DNA of 64,000 bases from Desulfosediminicola flagellatus (GCF_005116655.2 NZ_CP050698.1:5000001-5064000), one strand, 5' to 3'. Counted from the stretch's first letter, positions 1 to 9,632 are shown. Notes: generated by a model from the sequence alone, not told the origin. Translations and numbers: made by a program.

Positions 1-220
1 TTCGAGTGTCCTGGTAAACCCACAATGCCTCAGCAGATCTGGTTATGATCGCTCCGTATACGTATATTTTACCACAAATAGCACGAGAATAATATTCATT
101 CTCTTCCTTGCAACACTCTTGTCAATACGGTATTTTCATGTATTATTTTTTGTTTTTACACACTTTTTTATAATATTTTATCTTTTTTTATTATTTTGTT
201 TTCCACATCTCAGGCGATCC

Positions 221-226
221 AGGAGG
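221..226 (+). promoter_or_regulatory. ribosome binding site fixing the mscS start
   Basis: AGGAGG lies 5 nt before the ATG at 232. It decides that start over an in-frame TTG at 196, which has no such site and would place a polar stretch in front of the signal peptide. Confidence 0.85.
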
Positions 227-231
227 ATTAC

Positions 232-1215
232 ATGTCTAAAAAATTTATATGCATAGTAATTTCTGTCTTTCTTTTCACCGCGCTGGCGCTTCCTGTTGTT
301 GCTGCAGAGACAGCTGAAGATGCGGCTCAGGCAACAGAGGCAACTGAACCCACCAAAAAAATCATTGATCTTTCAGATCCTGAAAAGACCCTCAACCCTG
401 ACACATACATACAACTCCTTGACACTGCCAAAGAGTGGCTGCTAACCAACGGGCCCAGCATCATTATTGCAATCATTATTCTGATTGTCGGACGCTGGAT
501 TGCCATGTGGTTTGCCTCAGTCGGAAAGAAAGCGATGGTAAAAGGGAAAATTGATATAACCTTAGCCAGTTTCTTGAGTAAGCTTATCTACTATGCACTG
601 CTTGCAGCAGTCGCAATTGCTGCAGCCGATCAGGTAGGAATTAAAACGACTTCCTTTATCGCGATTTTCGGTGCAGCAGGTCTGGCTATAGGCCTGGCCC
701 TGAAAGACTCACTTTCAAACTTTGCCTCCGGAGTTATGCTTATCCTCTTTCGTCCGTTTAAAGTAGCCGATGTAGTAACAGCTGGCGGAGTGACCGGAAA
801 GGTTCAGCAGATCGATATATTCAGTACAATTATACTCACCGCTGACAACCAGAAAATCATTGTGCCTAACAGTGGGATTACTTCCGGCGTAATCACTAAC
901 GTTAACGCAGAACCCACCCGCCGAATTGACCTGGTTATAGGAATTGGCTACGATGATGATATTCGCCTGGCAAAAACTACACTCGAATCGATTATCCAGG
1001 CTGATGATCGTATTCTTGTTGATCCTGCACCCACCATAGCTGTCGCTGAACTGGGTGATTCAAGCGTAAACCTGATTGTTCGTCCGTGGGTTAAAACACC
1101 AGAATACTGGGATGTTCGACTCGCCCTAATTGAAAACATCAAACTTACTTTTGATGAAAAAGGGATATCCTTCCCGTATCCTCAGCAAGATGTTCATATG
1201 CATCAGGTTTCATAA
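232..1215 (+). CDS. small-conductance mechanosensitive channel, MscS family
   Basis: An inner-membrane channel that opens under membrane tension and releases solutes during hypo-osmotic shock. The 327-residue product starts with a signal-peptide-like segment (about residues 1-24, ending in an Ala-rich site). Three membrane helices follow. The last is the Gly/Ala-rich MscS pore helix, read as AIFGAAGLAIGLALKDS followed by NFASG. After it come the beta domain (LFRPFKVADVV, VPNSGI) and an alpha/beta C-terminal domain. Length is close to the 286 residues of E. coli MscS plus the leader. It is transcribed alone and followed by a hairpin terminator. Family assignment is firm; a cleaved leader on a small MscS is less usual but known. 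Confidence 0.93.
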   Translation: MSKKFICIVISVFLFTALALPVVAAETAEDAAQATEATEPTKKIIDLSDPEKTLNPDTYIQLLDTAKEWLLTNGPSIIIAIIILIVGRWIAMWFASVGKKAMVKGKIDITLASFLSKLIYYALLAAVAIAAADQVGIKTTSFIAIFGAAGLAIGLALKDSLSNFASGVMLILFRPFKVADVVTAGGVTGKVQQIDIFSTIILTADNQKIIVPNSGITSGVITNVNAEPTRRIDLVIGIGYDDDIRLAKTTLESIIQADDRILVDPAPTIAVAELGDSSVNLIVRPWVKTPEYWDVRLALIENIKLTFDEKGISFPYPQQDVHMHQVS

Positions 1216-1252
1216 GCTTCCTAAGAAAACGCCCCTATCTCAATAGTGAATC

Positions 1253-1296
1253 CACCAGGATAGATTATTTTTCAGTTCTTCTATCCTGGTGCTTTT
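1253..1296 (+). terminator. intrinsic terminator after mscS
   Basis: CACCAGGATAGA and TCTATCCTGGTG form a perfect 12-bp stem around a 15-nt loop, followed by CTTTT. It sits 38 nt past the channel stop codon. The rest of the gap up to 1583 shows no convincing gene. Confidence 0.8.
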
Positions 1297-1583
1297 AGTT
1301 TTCTCCGCATCCGCCTTGCGAGGATTTTGTCTACATTCCAGCCATATAACAAATATATCTATCAAGTCTCCTTTCAATCCAACCACCCGCATACAGCATA
1401 ATGCGCATTTCCAGTTGTAAAAACAGTTGTCTACTTCGAAAAGAACACCTATCATGAGACTATTCTATAATAAACCAGCAAGTAACACGTCTCCTTTTAA
1501 AACGACAATCATATCACCCAACAGGCAAATCCATCACGCCCAACGTGTGTGACAGGGTTGAATTTTATTAACAGGACCCCACC

Positions 1584-2636
1584 ATGAAACAGATACATTC
1601 AATACGACCACTCACTGCTTTCAGGCAAATCTCAACTACTCTGTTGATTAGCTGCTTTCTGATTCCTGCCGTACAACCTGCACTGGCAGCGCCGAACTCT
1701 ATTCAATCGTGCATTGAGGAAAAGTTCCAGTCTGCACCGGACTCTATGACCATGGGTGAGATTCGCTCTGCATGTCAATCACAGGCAACAGCAGAACAAC
1801 AACCAATAGCCGAAGATTCAACACAGCCCGGCGCTATTGAAACACGCATTCAGATGGACAGGGAAAACGTCTTAAAACCCTTTACCATCATGTCTCACAA
1901 GCAAAACTATATACTCCTGGGTGCCTACAATTTTAAGGGATACAATTCAGAGGAATTTGAAACTGCCTTTGACAAGGATTCGATCGATCTGGATGATATC
2001 GAAGCACAATTTCAGCTGAGCATAAAAACACCGCTTGCTGTTGATATCTTTAAAGATGGCATCAGCCTCTGGTCTGCCTATACAGTACGATCTTTCTGGC
2101 AGGTATATAACAATGACATTTCATCACCGTTCAGGGAAACCAACCATGAACCGGAAGCGTGGGTCCAGTTTATTCCTGATTTTGATATATTAGGTTTTAG
2201 CACCACTGCCGGAGCGGTCGGAATTGTTCACCAATCCAATGGTCAAGCCGGCAATCTCTCACGCAGTTGGAATAGGGTCTATGCTTCCCTTGTCCTGGAA
2301 AAAGGCAACTTTGTCATCGCCTTTAAACCCTGGTTCAGGATAGAAGAAGATTTCGAAGATGATGATAATCCTGATATCACAGATTTTCTTGGTCATGGTG
2401 AAATCAGGATGGCATACAAATACAATGATCATGTTTTCACTCTTATGAGCCGTAACAACCTTGAATCCGGCTTCTCCCAGGGCGCAGTTGAACTTGGCTG
2501 GAGTTTCCCCATCTACAACTTTCCTTACCTCAAGGGATATGTCCAATATTTCTCTGGATATGGAGAGAGCCTGATAGACTACGACGAGTATGTGAACAGG
2601 TTGGGCGTAGGATTGCTCTTGACAGATTTATTGTGA
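1584..2636 (+). CDS. pldA: outer membrane phospholipase A (OMPLA)
   Basis: A beta-barrel enzyme of the outer membrane that hydrolyses acyl esters of phospholipids that reach the outer leaflet, normally as a calcium-dependent dimer. The 350-residue product has a signal peptide (to about residue 36, ending in Ala), a roughly 60-residue Gln/Ser-rich linker, then the barrel. The motif HQSNGQ with downstream RSWNRVY gives His216, Ser218 and Asn230, spaced 2 and 12 residues apart exactly as the E. coli triad His142-Ser144-Asn156. The C-terminus ends in a hydrophobic strand, as expected for barrel insertion. The start has an upstream AACAGGACC. It is a single gene and regulation is not visible. Confidence 0.95.
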   Translation: MKQIHSIRPLTAFRQISTTLLISCFLIPAVQPALAAPNSIQSCIEEKFQSAPDSMTMGEIRSACQSQATAEQQPIAEDSTQPGAIETRIQMDRENVLKPFTIMSHKQNYILLGAYNFKGYNSEEFETAFDKDSIDLDDIEAQFQLSIKTPLAVDIFKDGISLWSAYTVRSFWQVYNNDISSPFRETNHEPEAWVQFIPDFDILGFSTTAGAVGIVHQSNGQAGNLSRSWNRVYASLVLEKGNFVIAFKPWFRIEEDFEDDDNPDITDFLGHGEIRMAYKYNDHVFTLMSRNNLESGFSQGAVELGWSFPIYNFPYLKGYVQYFSGYGESLIDYDEYVNRLGVGLLLTDLL

Positions 2637-2724
2637 TAAACATCATATCTAAAGTTTATAGTATTATATCTTACTTTAATTTGATGTATAGCAACTCCTG
2701 CCGGAATAATTAACGGATGTCGAA

Positions 2725-3882
2725 ATGAAGGTTGAGGAAACGTACAACGGTTTTGAGCAGGGGCCGATCCGCCCGCCCAGTGAAGCAGAAAGCCTGCTAA
2801 TCCGCATAACCAGAAATTGCCCATGGAATTTCTGCACTTTCTGCCCTGTCTACAAAGATCAGCAATTCAGTCTGCGACCTGTTGACCATGTATTAAAAGA
2901 TATCGACACCGTTCACGCCTACGTCCGTGCGATCACCGAAGCACGTGAGTCAGGCCGTAAATTCTCAAGACGTGATATTTACAGTCTCGCACCATCTGGT
3001 AGTAACGAGGAAGATCTTCACGCCTTACATGCCGCCTACCAGTTTATCGCTGGCGGCATGAAATCGATTTTTCTGCAGGACGGTAACAGCCTGATCATCA
3101 AACCGGAAAATCTTATCCGTATCCTTCGTCATCTTAAACACACGTTTCCGATGGTGGAACGAATAACCTCCTATGCCCGCTCACACACCATTGCCAAAAT
3201 CAGTGATGAACATCTTGGATTAATGGCAGATGCCGGATTAAACCGTATTCACATAGGCATGGAATCGGGCTCTGACACGGTACTCAAGCAGGTGAAAAAG
3301 GGGGTTGATAAAGCAACCCACATTGTCGCCGGGCAAAAGGTGAAGCGCGCCGGCATGGAGCTCTCAGAATATTACATGCCCGGCCTTGGCGGCAAAGCCC
3401 TTTCCCGCGAAAATGCCCTTGAAACAGCCGATGCCTTAAACCAGATTAATCCAGACTTTATTCGCCTGCGCACCCTCGCACTGCCACGGAATACGCCACT
3501 CACTGAACAATTTAACGCTGGTAAATTTGACAAGATGGGTGAAGTGGCAACAAGCGAAGAACTTCTGCTCTTTCTGGAATCACTTGAAGGTATAACCAGT
3601 ACAGTTCGCAGCGACCACATGCTCAACCTGTTCCCGGAAGTGGATGGAACTCTCCCTGATGATAAAGAGAAAATCATTCAACCTGTAAAAGATTTTCTTA
3701 CTCTTAGCCCCGAAGATCAGATGATATTCTGCATCGGCAGACGTACTCACCGGATATCCCGTTTTTCCGATCTGCAAAATGAGATTCAACGTGACTATGC
3801 TCTGCAGATGTGCTCTGAACTTGGAGCGACGGTTGAAAATATGGATAATGTTATCGAAGCATTGATGCAACGTTTCATATAA
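2725..3882 (+). CDS. radical SAM protein with CX4CX2C cluster motif
   Basis: Predicted radical S-adenosylmethionine enzyme of unknown substrate, cytosolic. The cluster cysteines are Cys32, Cys37 and Cys40 in RNCPWNFCTFCPVYKD, so the spacing is CX4CX2C instead of the textbook CX3CX2C; the DNA at 2815-2850 confirms it. Further B12-independent Elp3/NifB-type core features follow: SIFLQDGNS, ITSYARSH, and the SAM-binding-like HIGMESGSD with later YYMPGLGG. The C-terminal about 100 residues are helical and polar. The 385-residue length fits the family. The ATG at 2725 has only a weak ribosome site. The gene stands alone between pldA and a miniature element, so neighbours give no substrate. Confidence 0.85.
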   Translation: MKVEETYNGFEQGPIRPPSEAESLLIRITRNCPWNFCTFCPVYKDQQFSLRPVDHVLKDIDTVHAYVRAITEARESGRKFSRRDIYSLAPSGSNEEDLHALHAAYQFIAGGMKSIFLQDGNSLIIKPENLIRILRHLKHTFPMVERITSYARSHTIAKISDEHLGLMADAGLNRIHIGMESGSDTVLKQVKKGVDKATHIVAGQKVKRAGMELSEYYMPGLGGKALSRENALETADALNQINPDFIRLRTLALPRNTPLTEQFNAGKFDKMGEVATSEELLLFLESLEGITSTVRSDHMLNLFPEVDGTLPDDKEKIIQPVKDFLTLSPEDQMIFCIGRRTHRISRFSDLQNEIQRDYALQMCSELGATVENMDNVIEALMQRFI

Positions 3883-3884
3883 AT

Positions 3885-4071
3885 AGTGCCTGAACGAAAA
3901 CCTGCATTTTTTCAATCTCAAGGCGGCCGATAATTTTAACCGAAAGAATACATTACGTATCTCGGAGTCTCGTACCTCGCTTACCGGGAGTCTCGTACCT
4001 CGCTTACCTGAGGGTTAAAATTTGAGACCAACAAAGAAATTGGGGAAATTGGCGGTTTTCAGTCGGGTACT
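3885..4071. mobile_element. miniature inverted-repeat element with internal 23-bp tandem repeat
   Basis: The ends are imperfect inverted repeats (AGTGCCTGAACGAAAACC at the left; the right end reversed reads AGTACCCGACTGAAAACC). The inner arms ATTTTAACC and GGTTAAAAT also pair. The centre carries GGAGTCTCGTACCTCGCTTACC twice with period 23 (3964 and 3987). A very similar core occurs inside the element at 29904-30073. No coding capacity. It occupies most of the gap between the radical SAM gene and kefF. Confidence 0.6.
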
Positions 4072-4196
4072 AAATAGAGTATATTCGCAGATAATTTCTC
4101 AGGCACAGGCTTGCTTACCAGTCTTCAAACATATTGATATTCAATATATACCCACCTTTTACCATACTCCTGCTGCAGGAGAATTCACGCGCTACC

Positions 4197-4805
4197 ATGA
4201 AGAAAATACTTATCATCTTTGCTCATCCGGCTATTGCACGTTCAATGATCAACAGCGCAATGAGGGATGCTGTTACAGATCTTGAAGCTGTAACATTCCA
4301 TGATCTCTATGCCAGCTATCCAGATTTTTTAATTGATGTTACGTATGAGCAACAGCTGTGCGAAGCTCATGATATCATTATCTTTCAGCATCCGTTTTAC
4401 TGGTACTCTACTCCTGCAATCATGAAAGAGTGGATGGATCTGGTACTTGAGCATGGCTGGGCCTACGGCAAACATGGTCACGCCCTTGAAGGCAAAGTCT
4501 TTCTTCAGGCACTTACAGCCGGAGGTGATGATGCCGCATACCAGCGGCATGGCTCAAACACATTCACCATCAATGAACTCACCAGCCCGTATCGTGCCAC
4601 AGCAAACCTTTGCAGAATGGAGTGGCTACCACCATTTGCCATTTTGGGTATTCACCGTGGCCTACCTGAGAAGACCATCCGCGACCATGCCAGACTGTAT
4701 CGCAATACTGTTATTGCACTACGGGATGACACCCTGGACATATCCGCAATACAACAACAACCATACCTTAACATTGACCTCAGCACCTCAGGCAAAATAA
4801 ATTAA
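4197..4805 (+). CDS. kefF: KefF-like NAD(P)H:quinone oxidoreductase, ancillary subunit of K+ efflux
   Basis: A flavodoxin-fold FMN oxidoreductase that binds and activates the partner potassium-efflux antiporter. The 202-residue product shows the family signature: ILIIFAHPAIARS at the N-terminus, the substrate-site stretch IIFQHPFYWYSTPAIMKEWMD, and a later GKVFLQALTAGG. The ATG at 4197 follows AGGAG; a TTG at 4134 would add an implausible leader. The stop codon lies 2 nt before the kefC start, so the two are one operon, the standard arrangement of KefF with KefC. Its likely role is protection from electrophiles by gated potassium efflux; gating by glutathione adducts is known for E. coli only. 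Confidence 0.88.
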   Translation: MKKILIIFAHPAIARSMINSAMRDAVTDLEAVTFHDLYASYPDFLIDVTYEQQLCEAHDIIIFQHPFYWYSTPAIMKEWMDLVLEHGWAYGKHGHALEGKVFLQALTAGGDDAAYQRHGSNTFTINELTSPYRATANLCRMEWLPPFAILGIHRGLPEKTIRDHARLYRNTVIALRDDTLDISAIQQQPYLNIDLSTSGKIN

Positions 4806-4807
4806 TC

Positions 4808-6664
4808 ATGGAACATTTTCTTCTTCAGCTCTTTATCTTTCTCACCGCAGCGGCAATAGCCGTGCCCCTTGCAAAAAAATGTGGTCTCGGGTCAGTCCTT
4901 GGATACCTCATTGCGGGCATTATAATCGGGCCGTTCTGCCTCTCCCTTATTGGTGACATTGAAGAGGTGATGCATTTCACAGAATTCGGTGTTGTCATGA
5001 TGCTGTTTCTGGTTGGTCTCGAACTTAAGCCATCCCTGCTCTGGAAGATGAAAACCCCGATACTCGGCATGGGCGGTTCACAGGTTGTGCTGACAAGTAT
5101 ACTGATAGGCGGGATCGCATCCATGTTTCTGCCCTGGCAACAGGCCGTTGCGGTTGGCTTGACGGTATCTCTTTCGTCCACGGCAATCGTCTTGCAAACC
5201 CTTCGAGAAAAGGGACTTATGAACACCTCTCCCGGGAGATCGGTCTTTTCGGTACTGCTCTTTCAGGATCTTGCGGTAATTCCCATGCTGGCTGTATTGC
5301 CACTGCTTGCAACATTAACATTGCAGGATAGCGGCCATCATGGATCCGTTTTTTTTGATATAACAACCCTACCCGGTTACCTGCGTATTCTTGTTACCCT
5401 GCTGGCCATTCTCTTTGTCTTCCTGCTTGGTAAATTCGCCAGCCGTCCAATTTTCAGAACGATTGCCGCAACCCGCGTTCGCGAAATATTTGTTGCAGCT
5501 GCACTGGCCCTGGTAGTCGGCATATCTCTCTTGATGAGCGCCGTCGGTCTCTCACCAGCACTTGGAACATTTCTTGCGGGTGTTGTATTGGCAGACAGCG
5601 AATACCGTCACGAACTCGAAAGCGATATAGAGCCATTCAAGGGTCTGCTGCTTGGCATATTTTTTATATCAATCGGGGCCAGTCTCAACTTCACCCTGAT
5701 TGGTGATAAAATTTTACTGATTGCAGGGCTGGTTACCGGCCTCATCGCCATAAAACTGTTTGTCCTGATGATTACAGGAATGTTCTTTAAAATGCCCAAA
5801 AGTGAGCGATGGCTTTTTGGTCTGGCACTTGCCCAGGGAGGAGAGTTCGCTTTCGTATTATTCCAGGTTTCAAAAGTAAACGGTGTACTGCCCGCCGAAA
5901 CTATCGAGCCACTCATTTCTGCTGTGGCCATCTCAATGTTTCTGGCACCACTGCTGTTTCTACTCCATGAAAAAGTCATCGCTGTACGCCAGGGTGATGC
6001 TGTTCCTCCAAAAGACGCTGATCAGATCAGCCATAAAGAGCACAGGGTTATCCTTGCCGGTTTTGGCCGTCTGGGCACTGATCTTGGCAGATTTTTGATT
6101 TCAGCAGGTATCAAGCCCGTCATACTCGATCATGACGCTGCCAATGTTGATATTCTCAGAAAATTCGGTTTTGAGGTGTATTATGGTGATATCACCCGCC
6201 TTGACCTGCTTGAAGCGGCCGGGGCAGCAGAAGCTGAACTAATCATCATAACAATGGGCAATATTGACAAGAAGCGCGAACTCATTGAACTCATCAAAAA
6301 ACACTACCCTCATCTCAAAATTGCCGTAAATGCTAAGGACAGATCAGCAACATACGAACTGATGGACCTGGGAATTACCACCATCCGCAGAGAGACTTTC
6401 GGCAGCGCTCTCGCCCTTGGCCAGGATGCACTGAAACTTCTCGGCACCGATCCCTATGAAGCGTATAAACTCATGCGGATCTTCAGGAAAAAAGATGAAG
6501 ACACCCTCCCCGAGCTTTACAGTATTCACAGGGAAGATCAGGCAAACTACATCTCAATGTATCAGCAGCATAACGCAGATCTAGAAAAATTAATGTCAAT
6601 GGACCTGGAAGAAGATATGGAAGAACTCGATAGGGCCTGGAGTGGCGGTAACCCTTCAGCGTAG
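4808..6664 (+). CDS. kefC: glutathione-regulated potassium-efflux antiporter, KefB/KefC type
   Basis: Inner-membrane K+/H+ antiporter of the CPA2 family with a cytosolic regulatory domain. In the 618-residue product the first about 385 residues form 12-13 hydrophobic helices, including GYLIAGIIIGPF near the start and the conserved LFLVGLEL. Residues about 410-525 are a Rossmann RCK/TrkA-N domain with the nucleotide motif GFGRLGTDLG and a paired acid in ILDHD. Length matches E. coli KefC (620). It follows kefF by 2 nt, which supports KefC/KefB over a generic CPA2 antiporter. Choosing between KefB and KefC is not possible from sequence alone. Confidence 0.92.
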   Translation: MEHFLLQLFIFLTAAAIAVPLAKKCGLGSVLGYLIAGIIIGPFCLSLIGDIEEVMHFTEFGVVMMLFLVGLELKPSLLWKMKTPILGMGGSQVVLTSILIGGIASMFLPWQQAVAVGLTVSLSSTAIVLQTLREKGLMNTSPGRSVFSVLLFQDLAVIPMLAVLPLLATLTLQDSGHHGSVFFDITTLPGYLRILVTLLAILFVFLLGKFASRPIFRTIAATRVREIFVAAALALVVGISLLMSAVGLSPALGTFLAGVVLADSEYRHELESDIEPFKGLLLGIFFISIGASLNFTLIGDKILLIAGLVTGLIAIKLFVLMITGMFFKMPKSERWLFGLALAQGGEFAFVLFQVSKVNGVLPAETIEPLISAVAISMFLAPLLFLLHEKVIAVRQGDAVPPKDADQISHKEHRVILAGFGRLGTDLGRFLISAGIKPVILDHDAANVDILRKFGFEVYYGDITRLDLLEAAGAAEAELIIITMGNIDKKRELIELIKKHYPHLKIAVNAKDRSATYELMDLGITTIRRETFGSALALGQDALKLLGTDPYEAYKLMRIFRKKDEDTLPELYSIHREDQANYISMYQQHNADLEKLMSMDLEEDMEELDRAWSGGNPSA

Positions 6665-6910
6665 ATAGCATTCTACCTATAAAACGGCCTAAACTGATGA
6701 AAAACACCGTTATAGCTCTATCTGATTACCACCGAAACTCAGCTTGAAAAGGTGAGGTGTCAGGAGTGAGGTGTGAGGCGTCAACAGCATTAGTAACGAA
6801 TCCCTGGAAAACTCTTGGTATTTGCACGATATAACATAGTTGATTGTTTCAATCTTCTATACCCCTCACTATACCAGCCGAAGATTAGTATTAATGACAA
6901 TGATATCTAT

Positions 6911-9472
6911 TTAGTGATGAGTTCGTTTCCTACGGTCCTGTTTATGCCTGTACATCATCTGATCCGCCTCTTCTATAAGTGTTGCAACAGAGACAGGTTC
7001 TCTCGGATTAAACTCACTGCTGCCACAACTGATTCCAGCATTCCAGGAGTGGCCGCGCCGTTCAAGCTGTACAAGCAATTCTTCTTCAGCACGCCTGGCT
7101 AAAGCTTTTCCCTGGCTGGCTGTACAATCGGTTAGAATTGCAATAAATTCATCTCCACCGACTCTACAGAGCAGGTCAGCTCTCCTTATCTGCGAACGTA
7201 ATGAGTCCACAGCCAGCATAATATATTCATCTCCGCTTTTATGACCAAAGGTATCATTTATGCTTTTGAGATTATCAAGATCTAAATAACAGAGCACAAA
7301 CCGTTCATCTGCTGCCACAGCAGAGGCAATAATTCCATCAATACGATCATCAAAGTAATCCCGGTTATTAACTCCAGTCATCGGGTCGGTTGTTGCCTTA
7401 ACCGCAAGCAGCTTTTTATCTTTTGTTTGCAGAATTATCTTTACAGTCTGAATAGCCACAATAATGAGAAGAATGCCAAAAGCTCCAACTGCTACATACA
7501 CAACAACCCGATATTGATCGACAAAACTTTCAGGCATGTTGATCACTTGAATGTCTGTAGGGATTGATTCAAGGTCCAGATTAAAGCGATGAACTACATC
7601 ATAGTCTACAACGCTGGTTACAGGACTCTTTTCCACTATAGGGATAGTACTGGCCTTCTCACCAGCCAGAACTGAACGTGCCAGGAAGCCAGCTGTTTTC
7701 CCCTGATCCCATCCTCTGGTAATAACCCCACCTAAAATACCGTTACCAAGATAAAAATCCCAAAAGCCCAGAACAGGCCGCGCAGAACTTGACGTTATAA
7801 GCCGCGCACTCTGCTGATAGGAAAATTGATGATTGTTCTTGTCCATCGTAAACGACATAAGAAGAACAAGTGTCTTTTCATTTAGTCCCGCAACCTTTTG
7901 CTGTAACTGCTGCATTGAGACAGACCCGGAATGTTCTATGCGAATAGCTTGTGGCAATTCAGCAACTATTTGATCAAACCGCTGTCGGTTCGCAACCCCT
8001 GTTGTTGTCGCGTCATTAATAACATAGAGGACCTCAGTCTCAGGATAAAGCGACATCCCCAACTTCAATGTGCCCGGAATATCATAGGACTCCATCACAC
8101 CTGTGATTTCACGGCTTGGCACCTTTTCAGGTTCAGGCAGATAATTGACTCCGCAAAAAACCACAGGAACAGTGGTAAAAAGCTGATCCCGCTGCCGTTG
8201 AATAAAATTAAAGGCATTATCATCGGATACAATTACCAGATCAAGATCCTGGTAACTATATTTGAGTACTAATAGTTGCGTTATTGCATGCATATATGGC
8301 TTATCCGTAAATCGTTTGGTATCCATAAACTCTGTAAACGAGTTAATCAGAAAGCCGGAATCACTTAACTGCTGATCCAGTCCCTCCATGATAGCCCTTG
8401 TCCATGGGTTATCAGACGAATACGAATGAAGGATAAGGATGTTTTTCTGGTCGGTATAGGTAATGTTTTTTACTGCCACATCTTGAGGCAATTTCTCAAC
8501 GGGCAAACCAAAACGCTCCATCTGCCTGTAATCAAACAACAGCCTGTTAGCCCCGCTTGTTATTATCTCTATATCCGAGACTGCAGATCCTTTAAGAATC
8601 TCGATTGCCAACTCTGCAGCAACCTCACCCTGGCGAAACCCTGAGGTAAGAACACCTCCGGTTATGCCAAAATTGAAGTAGAAATCCCAAATCGAATATA
8701 TCGGTACAGAAGAGGCCGCACTCAGAACAGAGGCAGTATACTGTGGTTCATAGAAGGTTCCGCGGCCATCGCGCAAATACGCAAGCAGCAGAACAATTGT
8801 GTCAGGTGGCAGCTTGCGTATAAAGTCCGCCAGTTCGGTTATCGGCAGATCATCTAGAATTTCAATTTCCAGATCTCTGTTGAGCTTTGGCACTACATTA
8901 TCAAACTCCCTGGCAATGTATCTGCCGGTGGTTGTATCATCATTTATAACAACAATCTTTCGAACATTGGGCTGCAGGTGAAATGCAATATCCAGCGTAC
9001 CTTTGATATCAGCGAATTCAAGCACACCAGTAAAATTCGAATTATCAAGGAACCTTCCGGCATCGAGAGCGTTCGCACCACAAAAAACAACCGGCACTCC
9101 CGGAAAAACAGTTGCACCAAATTTCTGCAAAAAATCTATAGCATGATCATCAGCGCCAATAATAAGGTCAAACTGTTGATTTTTAAACTTTTCCTGAAAA
9201 AAGCTTGAGATCTTATCAATGTACCACGGCGAACTGTTTCTCTTGGTATCCATGTACTCCACATGAATATCAGCCTTTGGGAAGGTAAGTAAAAGTGTAC
9301 TCTCAATTCCGCTTACAATCTGATCCGACCACTCATAGCCCTTATGATAGGAGTTAATAACAAGGATTGTCCGTTCATCTTCGCCTACCACAGCATAGCA
9401 GACTGAAGTGACAATCAGATAGATCATAAAACATATGCCACTCAGCAGATAACGAACCATTCGATCGCGCAT
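6911..9472 (-). CDS. tandem periplasmic-binding-domain diguanylate cyclase (GGDEF)
   Basis: Makes cyclic di-GMP in response to a periplasmic signal. The 853-residue chain has an N-terminal membrane helix/leader, two successive ABC_sub_bind-type periplasmic domains (about 30-340 and 350-650; both contain ILxxxHSY/NSYHKG-like starts followed by MDTKR), one transmembrane helix (about 680-705) and a C-terminal GGDEF domain. The active site GGDEF is at about 772-776, and RRAD five residues before it is a complete inhibitory I-site. The start is taken at the ATG at 9472; the reading frame stays open to 9547, but that extension overlaps the coding remnant of another GGDEF gene. A ligand cannot be named. 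Confidence 0.88.
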   Translation of the reverse strand: MRDRMVRYLLSGICFMIYLIVTSVCYAVVGEDERTILVINSYHKGYEWSDQIVSGIESTLLLTFPKADIHVEYMDTKRNSSPWYIDKISSFFQEKFKNQQFDLIIGADDHAIDFLQKFGATVFPGVPVVFCGANALDAGRFLDNSNFTGVLEFADIKGTLDIAFHLQPNVRKIVVINDDTTTGRYIAREFDNVVPKLNRDLEIEILDDLPITELADFIRKLPPDTIVLLLAYLRDGRGTFYEPQYTASVLSAASSVPIYSIWDFYFNFGITGGVLTSGFRQGEVAAELAIEILKGSAVSDIEIITSGANRLLFDYRQMERFGLPVEKLPQDVAVKNITYTDQKNILILHSYSSDNPWTRAIMEGLDQQLSDSGFLINSFTEFMDTKRFTDKPYMHAITQLLVLKYSYQDLDLVIVSDDNAFNFIQRQRDQLFTTVPVVFCGVNYLPEPEKVPSREITGVMESYDIPGTLKLGMSLYPETEVLYVINDATTTGVANRQRFDQIVAELPQAIRIEHSGSVSMQQLQQKVAGLNEKTLVLLMSFTMDKNNHQFSYQQSARLITSSSARPVLGFWDFYLGNGILGGVITRGWDQGKTAGFLARSVLAGEKASTIPIVEKSPVTSVVDYDVVHRFNLDLESIPTDIQVINMPESFVDQYRVVVYVAVGAFGILLIIVAIQTVKIILQTKDKKLLAVKATTDPMTGVNNRDYFDDRIDGIIASAVAADERFVLCYLDLDNLKSINDTFGHKSGDEYIMLAVDSLRSQIRRADLLCRVGGDEFIAILTDCTASQGKALARRAEEELLVQLERRGHSWNAGISCGSSEFNPREPVSVATLIEEADQMMYRHKQDRRKRTHH

Positions 9473-9503
9473 GTACTGTTTTACCTGTATTCTTTGGAAA
9501 ATA

Positions 9504-9632
9504 GAAAATCTGTAATTCTTCAGGAATCCCTGCCCGTTTAGCCTCATAGAGCATATAGTCAGCTTTCTCGATGAGCTCTGGGTACATTACACCTCCAACA
9601 CTCAACTGTAACCCAGCCAACCTGTGAGACAA
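9504..9632 (-). pseudogene. C-terminal remnant of a second GGDEF-domain gene
   Basis: About 43 residues read as the tail of a GGDEF domain: LQLSVGGV, then ELIEKADYMLYEAKRAG, the classic end of diguanylate cyclases. An in-frame stop lies just upstream (about 9658) and the rest of the domain is missing. Downstream the frame continues into unrelated sequence that overlaps the start of the neighbouring cyclase in another frame. The tail differs from that of the neighbour (IEEADQMMYRHKQ), so it is not a simple duplication of the intact gene. Confidence 0.7.

Noticed and set aside
1240..1455. 71-codon frame on the minus strand after mscS
   Set aside because: It runs across the terminator hairpin and has no ribosome site or family match.
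3960..4010. Two tandem 23-bp units as a CRISPR start
   Set aside because: Only two contiguous copies without spacers, and they lie inside an inverted-repeat element.
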